Assembly: GCF_006547065.1 (NCBI RefSeq)
Contig: NZ_CP041243.1
Coordinates: 1,379,001 to 1,443,000, forward strand
Length of the DNA stretch: 64,000 nucleotides
Reading direction: 5' to 3'
DNA from: Brevundimonas sp. M20
GTDB taxonomy: Bacteria > Pseudomonadota > Alphaproteobacteria > Caulobacterales > Caulobacteraceae
The translations under genes were made by a program, and so were the position numbers. The notes beneath the pieces were generated by a model. The model was not told where the DNA came from and did not search any database. It was given only the letters and a program-made list of their open reading frames with translations. Each line of letters starts with the position of its first letter. Within the stretch, counting starts at the first letter, position 1. Below are positions 54,040 through 63,785 of this stretch, piece by piece.

Positions 54040-54072
54040 AAACGCGGACGCTGAAGGGCGGCCGCGTTTTTT
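54040..54072 (+). terminator. Intrinsic terminator after the small secreted protein gene
   Basis: An 8-bp stem (54040-54047 with 54062-54069), 14-nt loop, then a run of Ts (54067-54072). It lies 31 bp past the stop at 54009 and just before the convergent frameshifted gene. Confidence 0.78.
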
Positions 54073-54085
54073 GTTGTTCGCGGTC

Positions 54086-54566
54086 TCAGTACGGATCGAT
54101 CGAAATGACGCGCCCGTCAGAGGTGACGCGACAGATGGAGCGGTAGCTGCCGGTCGCCATGGTCATCTCCCACTGGTCCCGTCTCAGGTCCCTGACGCTG
54201 ATCGGCACGCTGGAGCCTTGCGGACGGCTCTGGAAGTCGTCGGCGCGGCGCGAGCAGGCGTTCTGCGCCTGCCAGGGCGCCTGACGGACCCAGCGGGATT
54301 TGGAGTTGCGGCGATTGCCCGCCTCGCCCTCCCCGGCGAGGTAGCCCTCGTGATAGCCCTCGGTCTCGTGCCGGTCGTCGTAGGGAGAGCCATAGAGCCC
54401 GGCCTGATAGCCGCAGCGGCCCGGTTCGCCCTCCGCGCGTGACCGGCGCGCGGGCGCCGACCAGATCGGACAGGCGGCCCGGCGTCTTGGCCATGGCCGG
54501 GGCTACGGCCGTGAGCGCAAGGGCGGCCGAAAGGCTGATAGCAGCGAAGGATCGTGCGAAGGTCAT
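54086..54566 (-). pseudogene. Secreted protein gene with a frameshift after the signal peptide
   Basis: An ATG at 54566 with AGGGAAAG upstream opens a clean signal peptide (MTFARSFAAISLSAALALTA, ending PAMA) and the segment GRLSDLVGARAPV. About residue 45 the frame with coding character switches to the +1 frame. It then reads REGEPGRCGYQAGLYGSPYD and continues to ICRVTSDGRVISIDPY, with high third-position GC and a TGA at 54086-54088. That second frame has an in-frame stop upstream and no start of its own. The distance, 481 bp, is one base over a whole number of codons. Degraded gene, sequencing error or slippage are all possible. Confidence 0.72.
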
Positions 54567-54843
54567 GACGCTTTCCCTAGATAAGGCCTCCGGGCGCGGC
54601 CCGTGGGTCATTGGGGCTACGAACTCGCGCAGTGGGCGAGTCGCGTTCGTTGAACAGCTTTGACGGTTAAGCATCGTTCGGATGGAGGATGGCGCGCGGC
54701 TGCTGTCGGGGGATTGATTTCGCTTCTGATCTCAGTCCGCCGCCGCATCTCTCAGGGTGGTGTTTTGGTTAATGACGCAATCTTGAGTGGACGCCCCATC
54801 TGTCTCCCGGTCCCATCGGAGGGTACAGCTTGAGGGGGGTAAG
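54567..54843 (+). promoter_or_regulatory. Divergent upstream region of the RTX-like gene
   Basis: 277 bp between the frameshifted gene and the RTX-like start. An AT-richer patch, GTGTTTTGGTTAATGACGCAATC at about 54761-54783, is the likeliest promoter. GAGGGGGG just before 54844 is a strong ribosome-binding site. Confidence 0.35.
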
Positions 54844-57800
54844 ATGGCGTGTAACCTGGACGTTTCCGGACAGGCTCCGAACATGGAGACCGGCGTCACA
54901 ACGGCTCTTACCTCGGCCGGTGAGATCAGGGCCGGCCAACCGGGCGCCGCAGCCGTGCGCGGCGCGGCGACCCTCTATCAGGGTGCGCGGTGGGGGACCG
55001 GACTGATCGATACTGTAATGACGCTGCGGAGTTGGTCATCTGAAACCGAGATTACCCAGGCGGTGATCAACGCCTCCAACATGCCGGGCATGGCCGGGCG
55101 GTTGATGAATAATATCCCGGTGACCAGCGGGCTGGGTTCGACGTCCAGCGCGCTCGGCGCAGTGAACGATGCCATCAACTGCAATCGCGGCCCTGCGCCG
55201 CTTCCTCCGGGAGATGATCCTAACAATCCGAATGGCCCCGGCCCAAATGATCCGAACAATCCTAACGGCCCCGGCCCGGGTGGGCCGGGCGGCGCGTTCG
55301 GAACCCCGCCCACCGGTCCGGGCGGCCCCGGCGGCGGGAACGGCGGCGCAGGCGGATCGAACTTCGGCAACGGCGGTCCGGGCATGCCTTGGCGACCGCA
55401 GGCGCCGGAGGATCAACCGCCGAAGGATCCGCTGGTTCTTGACCTCGACGGTGACGGTATCGAGCTGGTCGGTCTCGATGCGTCGAACGCATTCTTTGAC
55501 ATCGACAACGACGGGTTCGCCGAACATACCGCTTGGGTCACCGGCGGTGACGGGTTCCTGGTGCGGGACCTCAACGGCAACGGCGCCATCGACTCACTGG
55601 CGGAAATGTTCGGCACTGAGGACACCAACGGGTTCGATGTCCTCGCAACATTCGACAGCAACAATGACGGCGTGATCGACGCCAGCGATCCCATCTATGC
55701 GACGTTGGGAGTCTGGATTGACGCCAATGGCGACGGCGTCACGGACGCCGGTGAACTCGTCAGTCTGGCCAGCGCCGGCGTCACGGCGATCAATCTCGGC
55801 CACACGGCCAGTGGAACGGTCGTCAACGGTTCGATCATCGCCTCCACCGGGAGTTATGCCGGCGCCAATGGTTCGGGTGGCGCCGCTGCGGTGTTTTTCG
55901 AGGTGAACCAGACCCTCTCCCGCTACACCCTGCCTACAGGCTTCACCTATCATGCGGATGCCGAAAAGCTGCCGGAGCTGATGGGCTACGGGGACGTGCC
56001 TGACCTGCGGGTGTCCATGTCCCTGAACGCCGATCTTCGGGAGGCGGTGATCGATCTCGTCACCAGTTCATCCAGCCTGAGCTACGCTGACCTGAGGGCC
56101 GGACTGGTTGATATCCTGCTGGCCTGGACGGGTGCGGATTCGGTTACGCCCGGGTCGAGGGGCGCCAATATTGATGCGGGACATCTGGCCTTGATCGAGG
56201 CCTTCTATGGCTTCGACTATCAACTTGCTTTGCCGACCGGGGGCACCACGCCCGACCCGACGCCGGCGGAAGCCATTAGGCTCGAGGCGATCTTCGATGC
56301 GATCGTCGGGTTCTACGGCTCGCAGTTCGTAAGTCAGGCTGCGTACGCGGACTTCTTCTTCAATCCTGACCTGGAAACGGCTCTGGCGAACCCGCTCTGG
56401 GTTTTCATAGGCGAGAATTTCGATGGAAGTCTGGCCAGCGCCGCGCAACCGCTTCAGGAGCTGGTGGAGTCGATCTACTACATGTCCCTCGGCATCGGTG
56501 GGCCGGAGGGAATGGTCGGCGTTCTGGAACAGGTTCTGCCGTGGCTGACTTATAGCCGCGACATCCGGTTCGGGGGGGATCAGCAGGCCTTCGAAGGCGC
56601 CCTGAGAGAGGTGATGTCGAGGTATTTCGACAACGAGGCCGTTGAGGAAGTCTGGATCCAGATCATTCGCGGCGCCAACGTTGTGAATCTGGATGCAGGG
56701 GATAGTCTGCTTGATGTAACCGGCGGCGCGGATTTCATTAATCTGACCGCAGGCGCCGGAATCGCTTCGGGCGGTCAGGGCGACGACACCTATTATTATT
56801 TCGCCTTCGAGGGAGACCTCGCGATCTATGACGGCGGCACCTACTCCCTGAATGATCAGGTGGTCATGGACTGGCTGTTCTCGTGGGATGCGACTCTCAG
56901 CCGGTCCGGCGCGAATTTCGAGGATTTGGTCATTACGTTCAGTAGTGGCGAAAGCCTGACGATCATCGATCAGTTTGACCCCGAGGGCTGGGGACGAATC
57001 GAGCGCTTTGTCTTCACAGATCTCGTCCTTACGGATTCCCAGATTCGCGCCACCCTGATCGCATCAAGCCAGACCGCCGGTGATGATGTGGTGCGCGGCT
57101 TCCACACCAACGACGTCCTTCAGGGCGGTCTGGGCGCCGACCTTCTCATCGGGGGCGCGGGAGACGACACTTACATCTATGAACTCGGCGACGGCCACGA
57201 TGTGATCGAGGACGGCGGCGTGATCTCCGTAGACACGCTGCAGATGTCGGGCGTGGCTGTGTCTGACGTCGTGTTCGCCCGTGATCCGGGCAACATCAAC
57301 GACCTCATCCTGTCCTTCTCCGACGGCGGGACTGTTCGGGTTGTCGGTCAATTCGAGAGCAACACCTGGGATCGGATCGAGAACTTTGTGTTCTCGGATG
57401 TGACCATGAACGCGGCGCAGCTGAACGTTTATCTGCTGCAGCACGCGGGCACGGCAGGCGATGATTTCATTCAGGGCTTCGCAACCGATGACATCATGCA
57501 GGGCGGGCTCGGGGATGATTTCCTGATCGGCGGAGCGGGCAACGACACCTACATCTACGCCCTGGGCGACGGCCACGATGTGATCGATGACGGCGGCGTC
57601 ATCTCGGTCGATACCCTGCAAATGTCGGGAATCGCGCTGGCCGATGTGTTGTTCACGCGTGATCCGTCGAATGCCGACGACCTCATCCTGACCTTCGCGG
57701 ACGGAGGGACCGTTCGGATCGACGATCAGTTCCACTCGAATGGCTGGGACCGTATCGAAAACTTCGTTTTCTCGGATGCGACCCTGACCGCGGCCCAGGT

Positions 57801-58575
57801 CAATGTCCGCCTGCTTCAGCAGGCCGGTACGTCCGGCAATGACGTGATCCGTGGCTTCTCGACTGACGATATCATGGAAGGCGGGGAGGGCGACGATCTT
57901 CTGATCGGGGGCGCGGGCAACGATACCTACCTCTATGCCTTGGGCGACGGCCACGATGTGATCGATGACGGCGGCATCATCTCGGTCGACACCCTGCAAA
58001 TGTCAGGAATCGCACTGGCTGATGTGTTGTTCACGCGTGATCCGGCCAACGCCAATGATCTGATCCTGACCTTCGCGGACGGAGGGACTGTTCGCATCGA
58101 CGACCAGTTCCACTCGAATGGCTGGGACCGTATCGAGAGCTTCGTGTTTTCGGATGCGACCTTGACCGCAGCCCAGGTCAATGTCCGCCTGCTCCAGCAG
58201 GCCGGTACGTCTGGCAATGACGTCATCCATGGCTTCTCGACCGACGACATCCTCCAGGGCGGGCTCGGCAACGACCAGCTGTTCGGCGGTGCCGGAAACG
58301 ATACCTACATCTACGCGCTCGGAGACGGGCAGGATGTGATCTTCGATAGCGGGATCGGCGGGTTCGATACCCTGACCTTCCTCAATATCGATCTGGCGAC
58401 CACCACCTTCTCTCGCGCGGCCGATGACGCTGACGACCTGATCATCACCTTCGCCGATGGCGGCAGCGTTCGCGTTGACGAGCAGTTCGACAGCCTCGCC
58501 TGGTATCGCATTGAGGCGTTCGACTTCGGCGCGGCCGGCACCTTCAACCACGCGGACATTCTCGGGATGTTGTGA
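54844..58575 (+). CDS. RTX-like calcium-binding protein with 378-bp tandem repeats
   Basis: 1243 residues from an ATG behind GAGGGGGG. No signal peptide; a Gly/Pro/Asn-rich linker spans about 115-195. PLVLDLDGDGIELVG starts a calcium-binding region with DxDxDG-like loops (DIDNDG, DLNGNG, DSNNDG, DANGDG). The C-terminal part consists of modules with the RTX nonapeptide pattern GGAGNDTYIYALGDG and a hydrophobic linker. The units are 57076-57453, 57454-57831 and 57832-58209 (378 bp each) and a shorter last one to 58572, with a diverged one before. C-terminal type I secretion is usual for such proteins; no secretion genes are in the window. Confidence 0.85.
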   Translation: MACNLDVSGQAPNMETGVTTALTSAGEIRAGQPGAAAVRGAATLYQGARWGTGLIDTVMTLRSWSSETEITQAVINASNMPGMAGRLMNNIPVTSGLGSTSSALGAVNDAINCNRGPAPLPPGDDPNNPNGPGPNDPNNPNGPGPGGPGGAFGTPPTGPGGPGGGNGGAGGSNFGNGGPGMPWRPQAPEDQPPKDPLVLDLDGDGIELVGLDASNAFFDIDNDGFAEHTAWVTGGDGFLVRDLNGNGAIDSLAEMFGTEDTNGFDVLATFDSNNDGVIDASDPIYATLGVWIDANGDGVTDAGELVSLASAGVTAINLGHTASGTVVNGSIIASTGSYAGANGSGGAAAVFFEVNQTLSRYTLPTGFTYHADAEKLPELMGYGDVPDLRVSMSLNADLREAVIDLVTSSSSLSYADLRAGLVDILLAWTGADSVTPGSRGANIDAGHLALIEAFYGFDYQLALPTGGTTPDPTPAEAIRLEAIFDAIVGFYGSQFVSQAAYADFFFNPDLETALANPLWVFIGENFDGSLASAAQPLQELVESIYYMSLGIGGPEGMVGVLEQVLPWLTYSRDIRFGGDQQAFEGALREVMSRYFDNEAVEEVWIQIIRGANVVNLDAGDSLLDVTGGADFINLTAGAGIASGGQGDDTYYYFAFEGDLAIYDGGTYSLNDQVVMDWLFSWDATLSRSGANFEDLVITFSSGESLTIIDQFDPEGWGRIERFVFTDLVLTDSQIRATLIASSQTAGDDVVRGFHTNDVLQGGLGADLLIGGAGDDTYIYELGDGHDVIEDGGVISVDTLQMSGVAVSDVVFARDPGNINDLILSFSDGGTVRVVGQFESNTWDRIENFVFSDVTMNAAQLNVYLLQHAGTAGDDFIQGFATDDIMQGGLGDDFLIGGAGNDTYIYALGDGHDVIDDGGVISVDTLQMSGIALADVLFTRDPSNADDLILTFADGGTVRIDDQFHSNGWDRIENFVFSDATLTAAQVNVRLLQQAGTSGNDVIRGFSTDDIMEGGEGDDLLIGGAGNDTYLYALGDGHDVIDDGGIISVDTLQMSGIALADVLFTRDPANANDLILTFADGGTVRIDDQFHSNGWDRIESFVFSDATLTAAQVNVRLLQQAGTSGNDVIHGFSTDDILQGGLGNDQLFGGAGNDTYIYALGDGQDVIFDSGIGGFDTLTFLNIDLATTTFSRAADDADDLIITFADGGSVRVDEQFDSLAWYRIEAFDFGAAGTFNHADILGML
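57076..58572 (+). repeat. Coding tandem repeat, 378-bp units
   Basis: Three exact-length units of 378 bp (126 codons) and a truncated fourth encode RTX modules. Units 2 and 3 are much more alike at DNA level than unit 1, pointing to recent duplication or gene conversion. Copy number may vary between strains. Confidence 0.88.
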
Positions 58576-58883
58576 CCCCGTCGGGAGCCCTGCCCTTGAC
58601 GAGGGCGCGGCTCCCGGTCCGCTGCCGCTTAGGGACGGGCATGGGCGCTGTGTGGGCCCGTTACGTCGGTATTGCGTTGCGGGCGCCGAAGGAGCGCCGA
58701 GCGCCTGGACCTGACCGGCCGGCTGAACGTCCTGACGGGTGTGTGGCGACGGCGCGACCGAACGATTCCGAACCGGAGCGCCGGTGCGGGAAAAGTTAGC
58801 AGGGCGATGTTTTGAAAGTTGGAATGGCTACTCGCCTGGGTGGGCGGGCGCGCCACTTCTTCCTGATCTATATGAGGAAAAAG
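58576..58883. other. Gene-free gap between the RTX-like gene and tRNA-Asp
   Basis: 308 bp without a credible gene. A hairpin GGGAGCC/GGCTCCC (58583-58589/58609-58615, with inner GCCCT/AGGGC pairing) follows the RTX-like stop but has no T-run. The right end holds the left arm of the tRNA-associated inverted repeat. Confidence 0.5.
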
Positions 58884-58890
58884 TGGCGCG
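58849..58890 (-). terminator. Hairpin overlapping the tRNA-Asp 3' end
   Basis: 16-bp arms with one mismatch (58849-58864 and 58875-58890) separated by 10 nt. The right arm includes the discriminator, CCA and part of the acceptor strand. Read on the minus strand it has TTTTT after the CCA and probably ends tRNA transcription. Confidence 0.65.
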
Positions 58891-58960
58891 AGTGACGGGG
58901 CTCGAACCCGCGACCTCCGGCGTGACAGGCCGGCACTCTAACCAACTGAGCTACACCCGC
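58884..58960 (-). tRNA. tRNA-Asp (anticodon GTC)
   Basis: 77-nt gene including an encoded CCA. The acceptor stem GCGGGTG/CACTCGC (one G-U), D-loop AGCTCAGTTGGTTAGAGT, anticodon stem CCGGC/GCCGG with loop CTGTCAC and T-arm GGTTCGAGCCC fold as expected. The discriminator is G, the identity base for Asp. It is followed by a T-rich sequence that doubles as a terminator. Confidence 0.96.
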
Positions 58961-59055
58961 GTTTCCCGGCCGAAGCGCTGGTGCGCCGCGGCGAGGGGCG
59001 TCGTTTAGGCGGGCTCGCCGGACACGTCAACAGGTCGTTCGCGGAAAAATTCGGA

Positions 59056-60687
59056 TCAGCGTTTTTCCACTCCCGGACCGGCGACGGCGGCGGCCTCCGG
59101 CGGGGCCGACGGACCCGTCAGACCGCCCTCCGCCGGGGTCTGGATCGCCACGGCGGGCGGGGGCGGCTCGTAATGCACGCCGACGCCCGGCCCCAGCGGC
59201 AGGTCCAGCGCCACCCAGGCGGCCACCATCAGCAGGCCCGCGACGAGGAAGGCCCCCGCGTAGGGCAGCATGGTCGACATCAGGGAGCCGAGGCCGAATC
59301 TGGGATCCCAGCGCTGGGCGAAGGTCAGGATGAGCGGGAAGTAGCTCATCAGGGGCGTGGCGATGTTGGTGACGGAATCGCCCATCCGGTAGGCGGCGGT
59401 CGTCATCTCCGGGCTGATTCCCAGCAGCATGAACATCGGCACCACGATGGGGGCCAGCGCCGACCACTTGGCCGAGGCCGAGCCGATGAACAGGTCGAAG
59501 AAGCAGGAGACCAGAACGACGGTGATCAGCAGCAGAGGGGTGGGCAGGGCGATGTCCTGCAGGCCCGCCGCCGCGTTGACCGCCAGGATCGGTCCCAGAC
59601 CCGACCAGTTGAACATCGCGACGAAGTGGGCGGCGAAGAAGGCCAGCACGATATAGGGCGCCAGCTGAGACAGGCCCTCGACCATCATGCGCACCATGTC
59701 GCGGTGCGACTTCACCGAGCCCGCGCCCGCGCCGAAGGCGCCGCCCGCGACGAAGAAGGTGATGGCGAAGAAGGCGACCAGCGAGCGATAGAGGGGATTG
59801 TACTCCTGCCCCGGCTCGGCCTCGAGATCGACGAAGGGGGAGCCCGGAAGGAAGGTGACGAGGGTCCACAGGGCGATCATGCCCAGGACGGCGAGACCGG
59901 CCCAGGCCAGTCCGCGCTTCTCGGGGGCGGTGAGGGGCGTCTTCTCGTCAGCGGCCGGGGCGTCCCTGGCCGAGGCGGGTGTCCACTGGCCGAGACGCGG
60001 CTCGATGATCCGGTCTGTCAGGAACCAGACGATGGGGGTGAAGACGACCACGACGCCGACGATGAAGAACCAGTTGCCGGCGATGTTCACCGAATAGGAC
60101 GGGTCGATCAGGCGCGCGGCGGGCTCGGTGATGCCCAGAATCAGGGCGTCCGAGGCGCCGGGGAAGAGATTGCCCGCATAACCACCCGAGACGGCGGCGA
60201 AGCCTGCGGCCAGACCGGCGAGGGGGTGGCGGCCCGCGGCGGCGAAGATGACGGCGGCGAGGGGAATGACGACCACATAGGAGGCGTCCGAGGCGTGGTG
60301 GGACATCATGCCCACGATCACGACCACGGGGGTCAGGATCATCTTCGGCGCATTCAGCAGGGCGCCGCGAATGGCGGTGGCGAACAGTCCGGACCGCTCG
60401 GCGACCGAGGCGCCGTAGATGATGGTGATCACGATCCCCAGCGGCGGAAACTCCGCCAGGGTCTTGGGCATGCCTATGATCAACCGTTCGAGATTCTCGG
60501 CGGAGAGCAGGCTCTGGGCCGCGAGGGTGTCGCCGGTGACCGGATTGACCGCCGACCAGCCGAGGCCGGAGCCGATCAGGCTGAGAACGATCAGGCCGAG
60601 GATCAGCCAGAGGAACAGGAAGACGGGGTCGGGAAGGCGATTCCCGATCTTCTCCACGGTGTTCAGAACCCGCGCGCCAATGGCCAT
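59056..60687 (-). CDS. AbgT-family transporter
   Basis: 543-residue membrane protein with about eleven to twelve hydrophobic segments, of the AbgT family (p-aminobenzoyl-glutamate uptake in E. coli; sulfonamide/antimetabolite efflux in others such as MtrF). Family blocks are GNRLPDPVFLFLWL, GASVAERSGLF, HHASDASYVVVIPL and SASAKWSALAPIVVPMFM. The ATG at 60687 follows AGGGGAGAGG. The C-terminal tail after about 500 is Pro/Ala-rich and cytoplasmic. Direction of transport is unknown. Confidence 0.9.
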   Translation of the reverse strand: MAIGARVLNTVEKIGNRLPDPVFLFLWLILGLIVLSLIGSGLGWSAVNPVTGDTLAAQSLLSAENLERLIIGMPKTLAEFPPLGIVITIIYGASVAERSGLFATAIRGALLNAPKMILTPVVVIVGMMSHHASDASYVVVIPLAAVIFAAAGRHPLAGLAAGFAAVSGGYAGNLFPGASDALILGITEPAARLIDPSYSVNIAGNWFFIVGVVVVFTPIVWFLTDRIIEPRLGQWTPASARDAPAADEKTPLTAPEKRGLAWAGLAVLGMIALWTLVTFLPGSPFVDLEAEPGQEYNPLYRSLVAFFAITFFVAGGAFGAGAGSVKSHRDMVRMMVEGLSQLAPYIVLAFFAAHFVAMFNWSGLGPILAVNAAAGLQDIALPTPLLLITVVLVSCFFDLFIGSASAKWSALAPIVVPMFMLLGISPEMTTAAYRMGDSVTNIATPLMSYFPLILTFAQRWDPRFGLGSLMSTMLPYAGAFLVAGLLMVAAWVALDLPLGPGVGVHYEPPPPAVAIQTPAEGGLTGPSAPPEAAAVAGPGVEKR

Positions 60688-60899
60688 TCGCCTCTCCCCT
60701 CGACGTTGAAGTTTACGTGGCGCGAGGGGACGCGACGGGGGCTGTCGGCGCAAGGGGAACGACGTGCGACCAACTGTCCGCGAAGCTGCGAACCATTCTC
60801 AAGAAAATCCTTTCACAGCATGGGTTTGAACCTCGGGCGATCCGGGTCTAGAAAGCGCCGAATCCGCCCCTCCCTCTGTGGCGGACGAGGTCCCTACGG
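60688..60899 (+). promoter_or_regulatory. Promoter region of the nuo operon
   Basis: 212 bp between the divergent AbgT gene and nuoA, including an AT-richer patch (about 60795-60820, AACCATTCTCAAGAAAATCC). GAGG precedes the nuoA ATG at 13 bases. No specific operator is recognised. Confidence 0.4.
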
Positions 60900-61277
60900 A
60901 TGAATGCATTCCTTCTCGAATATCTGCCGATCGTGATCTTTCTCGGGATCGCGGCGGTGATCGGTCTCGTCTTCATGCTGGCCGCCTGGATCATGGCGCC
61001 CACGAACCCCGACTCGGAGAAGCTTTCAGCTTACGAGTGCGGGTTCAACGCGTTCGACGACGCGCGCATGAAGTTCGACGTGCGGTTCTATCTGGTGTCG
61101 ATCCTCTTCATCATCTTCGATCTTGAAGTGGCCTTCCTGTTCCCGTGGGCGGTGTCGATGTTCGACCTTTCGCAAGCGGGCATGGTGTTCGCCTTCTGGT
61201 CGATGATGGTCTTCCTCGGCGTTCTGACCGTCGGCTTCATCTACGAATGGAAGAAGGGCGCGCTCGAATGGGAGTGA
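60900..61277 (+). CDS. nuoA: NADH-quinone oxidoreductase subunit A
   Basis: 125-residue membrane subunit of Complex I with three membrane segments. The conserved [39 protein letters not shown] block includes the Cys near the quinone site. It heads the nuo operon and overlaps nuoB by 10 bp. Confidence 0.97.
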   Translation: MNAFLLEYLPIVIFLGIAAVIGLVFMLAAWIMAPTNPDSEKLSAYECGFNAFDDARMKFDVRFYLVSILFIIFDLEVAFLFPWAVSMFDLSQAGMVFAFWSMMVFLGVLTVGFIYEWKKGALEWE

Positions 61278-61900
61278 CCACCAACAACGTGCCGCTGATC
61301 GGCATGGGCAACTCCGGCGCGTCGCCGGTGGGCCCGGGCGCGTCGTCGCCCGTCGCCTATGGTCTGGGCGCCCGTTCGATGGTCGAGGGCTATGATCCCG
61401 CGATCCACGACAAATTCTTCGAGGCGGTGAACACCGAACTGGGTGAGCGCGGCTTCCTGACGACCTCGCTGGACGACGTGATCCAGTGGGCCCGTACCGG
61501 CTCGCTGATGTGGATGACGTTCGGTCTGGCCTGCTGCGCCGTCGAGATGATCCAGATGTCGATGCCGCGCTTCGACGTCGAGCGCTTCGGCATGGCCCCG
61601 CGCGCCAGCCCGCGTCAGTCGGATCTGATGATCGTCGCCGGCACCCTGACCAACAAGATGGCTCCGGCCCTGCGCAAGGTTTACGACCAGATGCCCGACC
61701 CGCGGTACGTGGTGTCGATGGGCAGCTGCGCGAACGGCGGCGGCTATTATCACTACAGCTACAGCGTGGTTCGCGGATGTGACCGGGTGGTTCCGGTGGA
61801 CGTCTATGTGCCCGGGTGCCCGCCGACGGCGGAGGCGCTGCTGTACGGTCTGCTGCAACTGCAGAAGAAGATCCGTCGCACGGGGACCATCGAACGATGA
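61268..61900 (+). CDS. nuoB: NADH-quinone oxidoreductase subunit B
   Basis: 210-residue peripheral-arm subunit carrying cluster N2, nearest to quinone. The cluster ligands are Cys89, Cys90, Cys154 and Cys184 ([30 protein letters not shown]). The ATG at 61268 lies within nuoA, so the pair is translationally coupled. A short extra N-terminus (1-35) is Gly/Ser/Pro-rich. Confidence 0.97.
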   Translation: MGVTTNNVPLIGMGNSGASPVGPGASSPVAYGLGARSMVEGYDPAIHDKFFEAVNTELGERGFLTTSLDDVIQWARTGSLMWMTFGLACCAVEMIQMSMPRFDVERFGMAPRASPRQSDLMIVAGTLTNKMAPALRKVYDQMPDPRYVVSMGSCANGGGYYHYSYSVVRGCDRVVPVDVYVPGCPPTAEALLYGLLQLQKKIRRTGTIER

Positions 61901-62517
61901 CCTCTCTGGTGAAGCAACAGGCGCTGGAAGCCGCCCTGACGCCGCTGGGCGCGGAGATGGTGGCCGAGCTTGGCGTGCAGGCGCAGCTGGCGTTCGGCGA
62001 ACTGACGCTGGTGGCCGAGCGCGAGAAGATCGCCGAGGTGCTGTCGGTGCTGAAGGAGCGTTTCGGCTTCCAGCAGCTGATCGACCTGTGCGGCGTGGAC
62101 TTCCCGGATCGCGTGGAGCGGTTCGAGGTGGTCTATCACCTGCTGTCGCTGACGCGGAACGCGCGCGTGCGGGTCAAGGTGACCACGGACGAGGTCCAGC
62201 CGGTGCCGAGCGCCGTGTCGGTCTATCCGAACGCCGACTGGTTCGAGCGCGAGGCGTTCGACATGTACGGCATGCTGTTCTCGGGCCACCCGGACCTGCG
62301 TCGCATCCTGACCGACTACGGTTTCCAGGGGCATCCGCTGCGCAAGGACTTCCCGATGACGGGTTATGTCGAGGTGCGGTACGACGAGGAGCAGAAGCGG
62401 GTCATCTACGAACCCGTCAAGCTGACCCAGGAGTTCCGCCAGTTCGACTTCCTGTCGCCCTGGGAAGGCGCTGAGTATCCCGCCCCGGTCCTGCCGGGCG
62501 ACGAGAAGGTGAAGTGA
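61897..62517 (+). CDS. nuoC: NADH-quinone oxidoreductase subunit C
   Basis: 206-residue 30-kDa subunit of the peripheral arm (separate from NuoD, unlike the fused NuoCD of E. coli). Signature seen in [22 protein letters not shown] and the block [29 protein letters not shown]. It overlaps nuoB (ATGA) and nuoD (TGATG). Confidence 0.97.
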   Translation: MTSLVKQQALEAALTPLGAEMVAELGVQAQLAFGELTLVAEREKIAEVLSVLKERFGFQQLIDLCGVDFPDRVERFEVVYHLLSLTRNARVRVKVTTDEVQPVPSAVSVYPNADWFEREAFDMYGMLFSGHPDLRRILTDYGFQGHPLRKDFPMTGYVEVRYDEEQKRVIYEPVKLTQEFRQFDFLSPWEGAEYPAPVLPGDEKVK

Positions 62518-63785
62518 TGGCCGAAGGTTCGAGCATTCCGGCTCCGATCGGCGCCACCGACGTCTTCGACGACATGGAAGACGGCCGGACCGCGCACGCC
62601 CGCGAGATGGACGACCGCAAGTTCACGATCAATTTCGGCCCGCAACACCCGGCCGCGCACGGCGTGCTGCGTCTGGTGCTGGAGCTGGACGGCGAAATCG
62701 TCACCCGTGTCGATCCGCACATCGGTCTGCTGCACCGCGGCACCGAAAAGCTGATGGAGGCGCGGACCTATCTTCAGAACGTGCCGTATCTGGATCGCCT
62801 CGACTACGTCGCGCCGATGAACCAGGAACATGCATTCTGCATGGCCATCGAGAAGCTGCTGGGCATCGAGGTGCCTTACCGGGCACAGCTGATCCGCGTG
62901 CTGTATTCGGAGATCGGCCGGATCGGGAACCACCTGCTGAACGCGACCATGCAGGCCATGGACGTCGGCGCCCTGACGCCTCCGCTGTGGGGCCATGAAG
63001 AGCGCGAGAAGCTGATGGTGTTCTACGAGCGCGCCTGCGGCGCCCGTCTGCACGCCAACTACTTCCGTCCGGGCGGGGTCCATCAGGACCTGCCCAACGC
63101 CCTGATCGACGACATCGGGCGCTGGTGCGCCGAGTTCCCGGCGGCCCTGAAGGACATCGAGAGCCTCGTCACCGAGAACCGCATCTTCAAACAGCGCAAC
63201 GTCGACATCGGCGTGGTGTCCAAGCAGCAGGCCCTGGACTGGGGCTTCACCGGCGTGATGCTGCGCGGCTCGGACATTCCGTGGGACCTGCGCAAGGCCC
63301 AGCCGTATGAGTGCTATGCGGAACTCGAGTTCGACATCGCCGTCGGCAAGAACGGCGACTGCTGGGACCGCTACCTCTGCCGCGTCGAGGAGATGAAGCA
63401 GTCGGTGCGGATCATGGAGCAGTGCATCCACAAGCTGCGCAACTGCCCCGGCGAGCCGGTCATGCTGGAGGACAACAAGATTGTCCCGCCGCGCCGCGGT
63501 GAGATGAAGCGCTCGATGGAAGCGCTGATCCACCACTTCAAGCTCTACACCGAGGGCTTCCGGACGCCGGAAGGCGAAGCCTACGCCGCCGTCGAGGCGC
63601 CGAAGGGCGAGTTCGGCATCTATCTGGTGTCGGACGGTACGAACAAACCGTACCGGGTGAAGATCTCGGCGCCCGGCTTCCGTCACCTGCAGGCGATGGA
63701 CTGGATGAACCGCAACCACCAGCTGGCTGACGTCTCGGCCATCCTGGGCTCGCTCGACATCGTTTTCGGAGAAGTGGACCGATGA
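62517..63785 (+). CDS. nuoD: NADH-quinone oxidoreductase subunit D
   Basis: 422-residue 49-kDa subunit that forms the quinone-binding site with NuoB. Family blocks are [46 protein letters not shown] and the C-terminal [17 protein letters not shown]. The ATG at 62517 overlaps the nuoC stop; a GTG one codon earlier is possible. The length is normal for a non-fused NuoD. Confidence 0.97.
   Translation: MAEGSSIPAPIGATDVFDDMEDGRTAHAREMDDRKFTINFGPQHPAAHGVLRLVLELDGEIVTRVDPHIGLLHRGTEKLMEARTYLQNVPYLDRLDYVAPMNQEHAFCMAIEKLLGIEVPYRAQLIRVLYSEIGRIGNHLLNATMQAMDVGALTPPLWGHEEREKLMVFYERACGARLHANYFRPGGVHQDLPNALIDDIGRWCAEFPAALKDIESLVTENRIFKQRNVDIGVVSKQQALDWGFTGVMLRGSDIPWDLRKAQPYECYAELEFDIAVGKNGDCWDRYLCRVEEMKQSVRIMEQCIHKLRNCPGEPVMLEDNKIVPPRRGEMKRSMEALIHHFKLYTEGFRTPEGEAYAAVEAPKGEFGIYLVSDGTNKPYRVKISAPGFRHLQAMDWMNRNHQLADVSAILGSLDIVFGEVDR

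Noticed and set aside
54117..54674. 158+ codon single-frame protein covering the signal peptide and an Arg/Leu/Gly-rich tail
   Set aside because: Only the signal part looks real. The tail is low-complexity, while the +1 frame has coding character, so I called a frameshifted gene instead.
58849..58960. tRNA-Asp as an attachment site of an integrated element
   Set aside because: No integrase, no direct repeat of the tRNA 3' end, and flanking genes are ordinary chromosomal ones.
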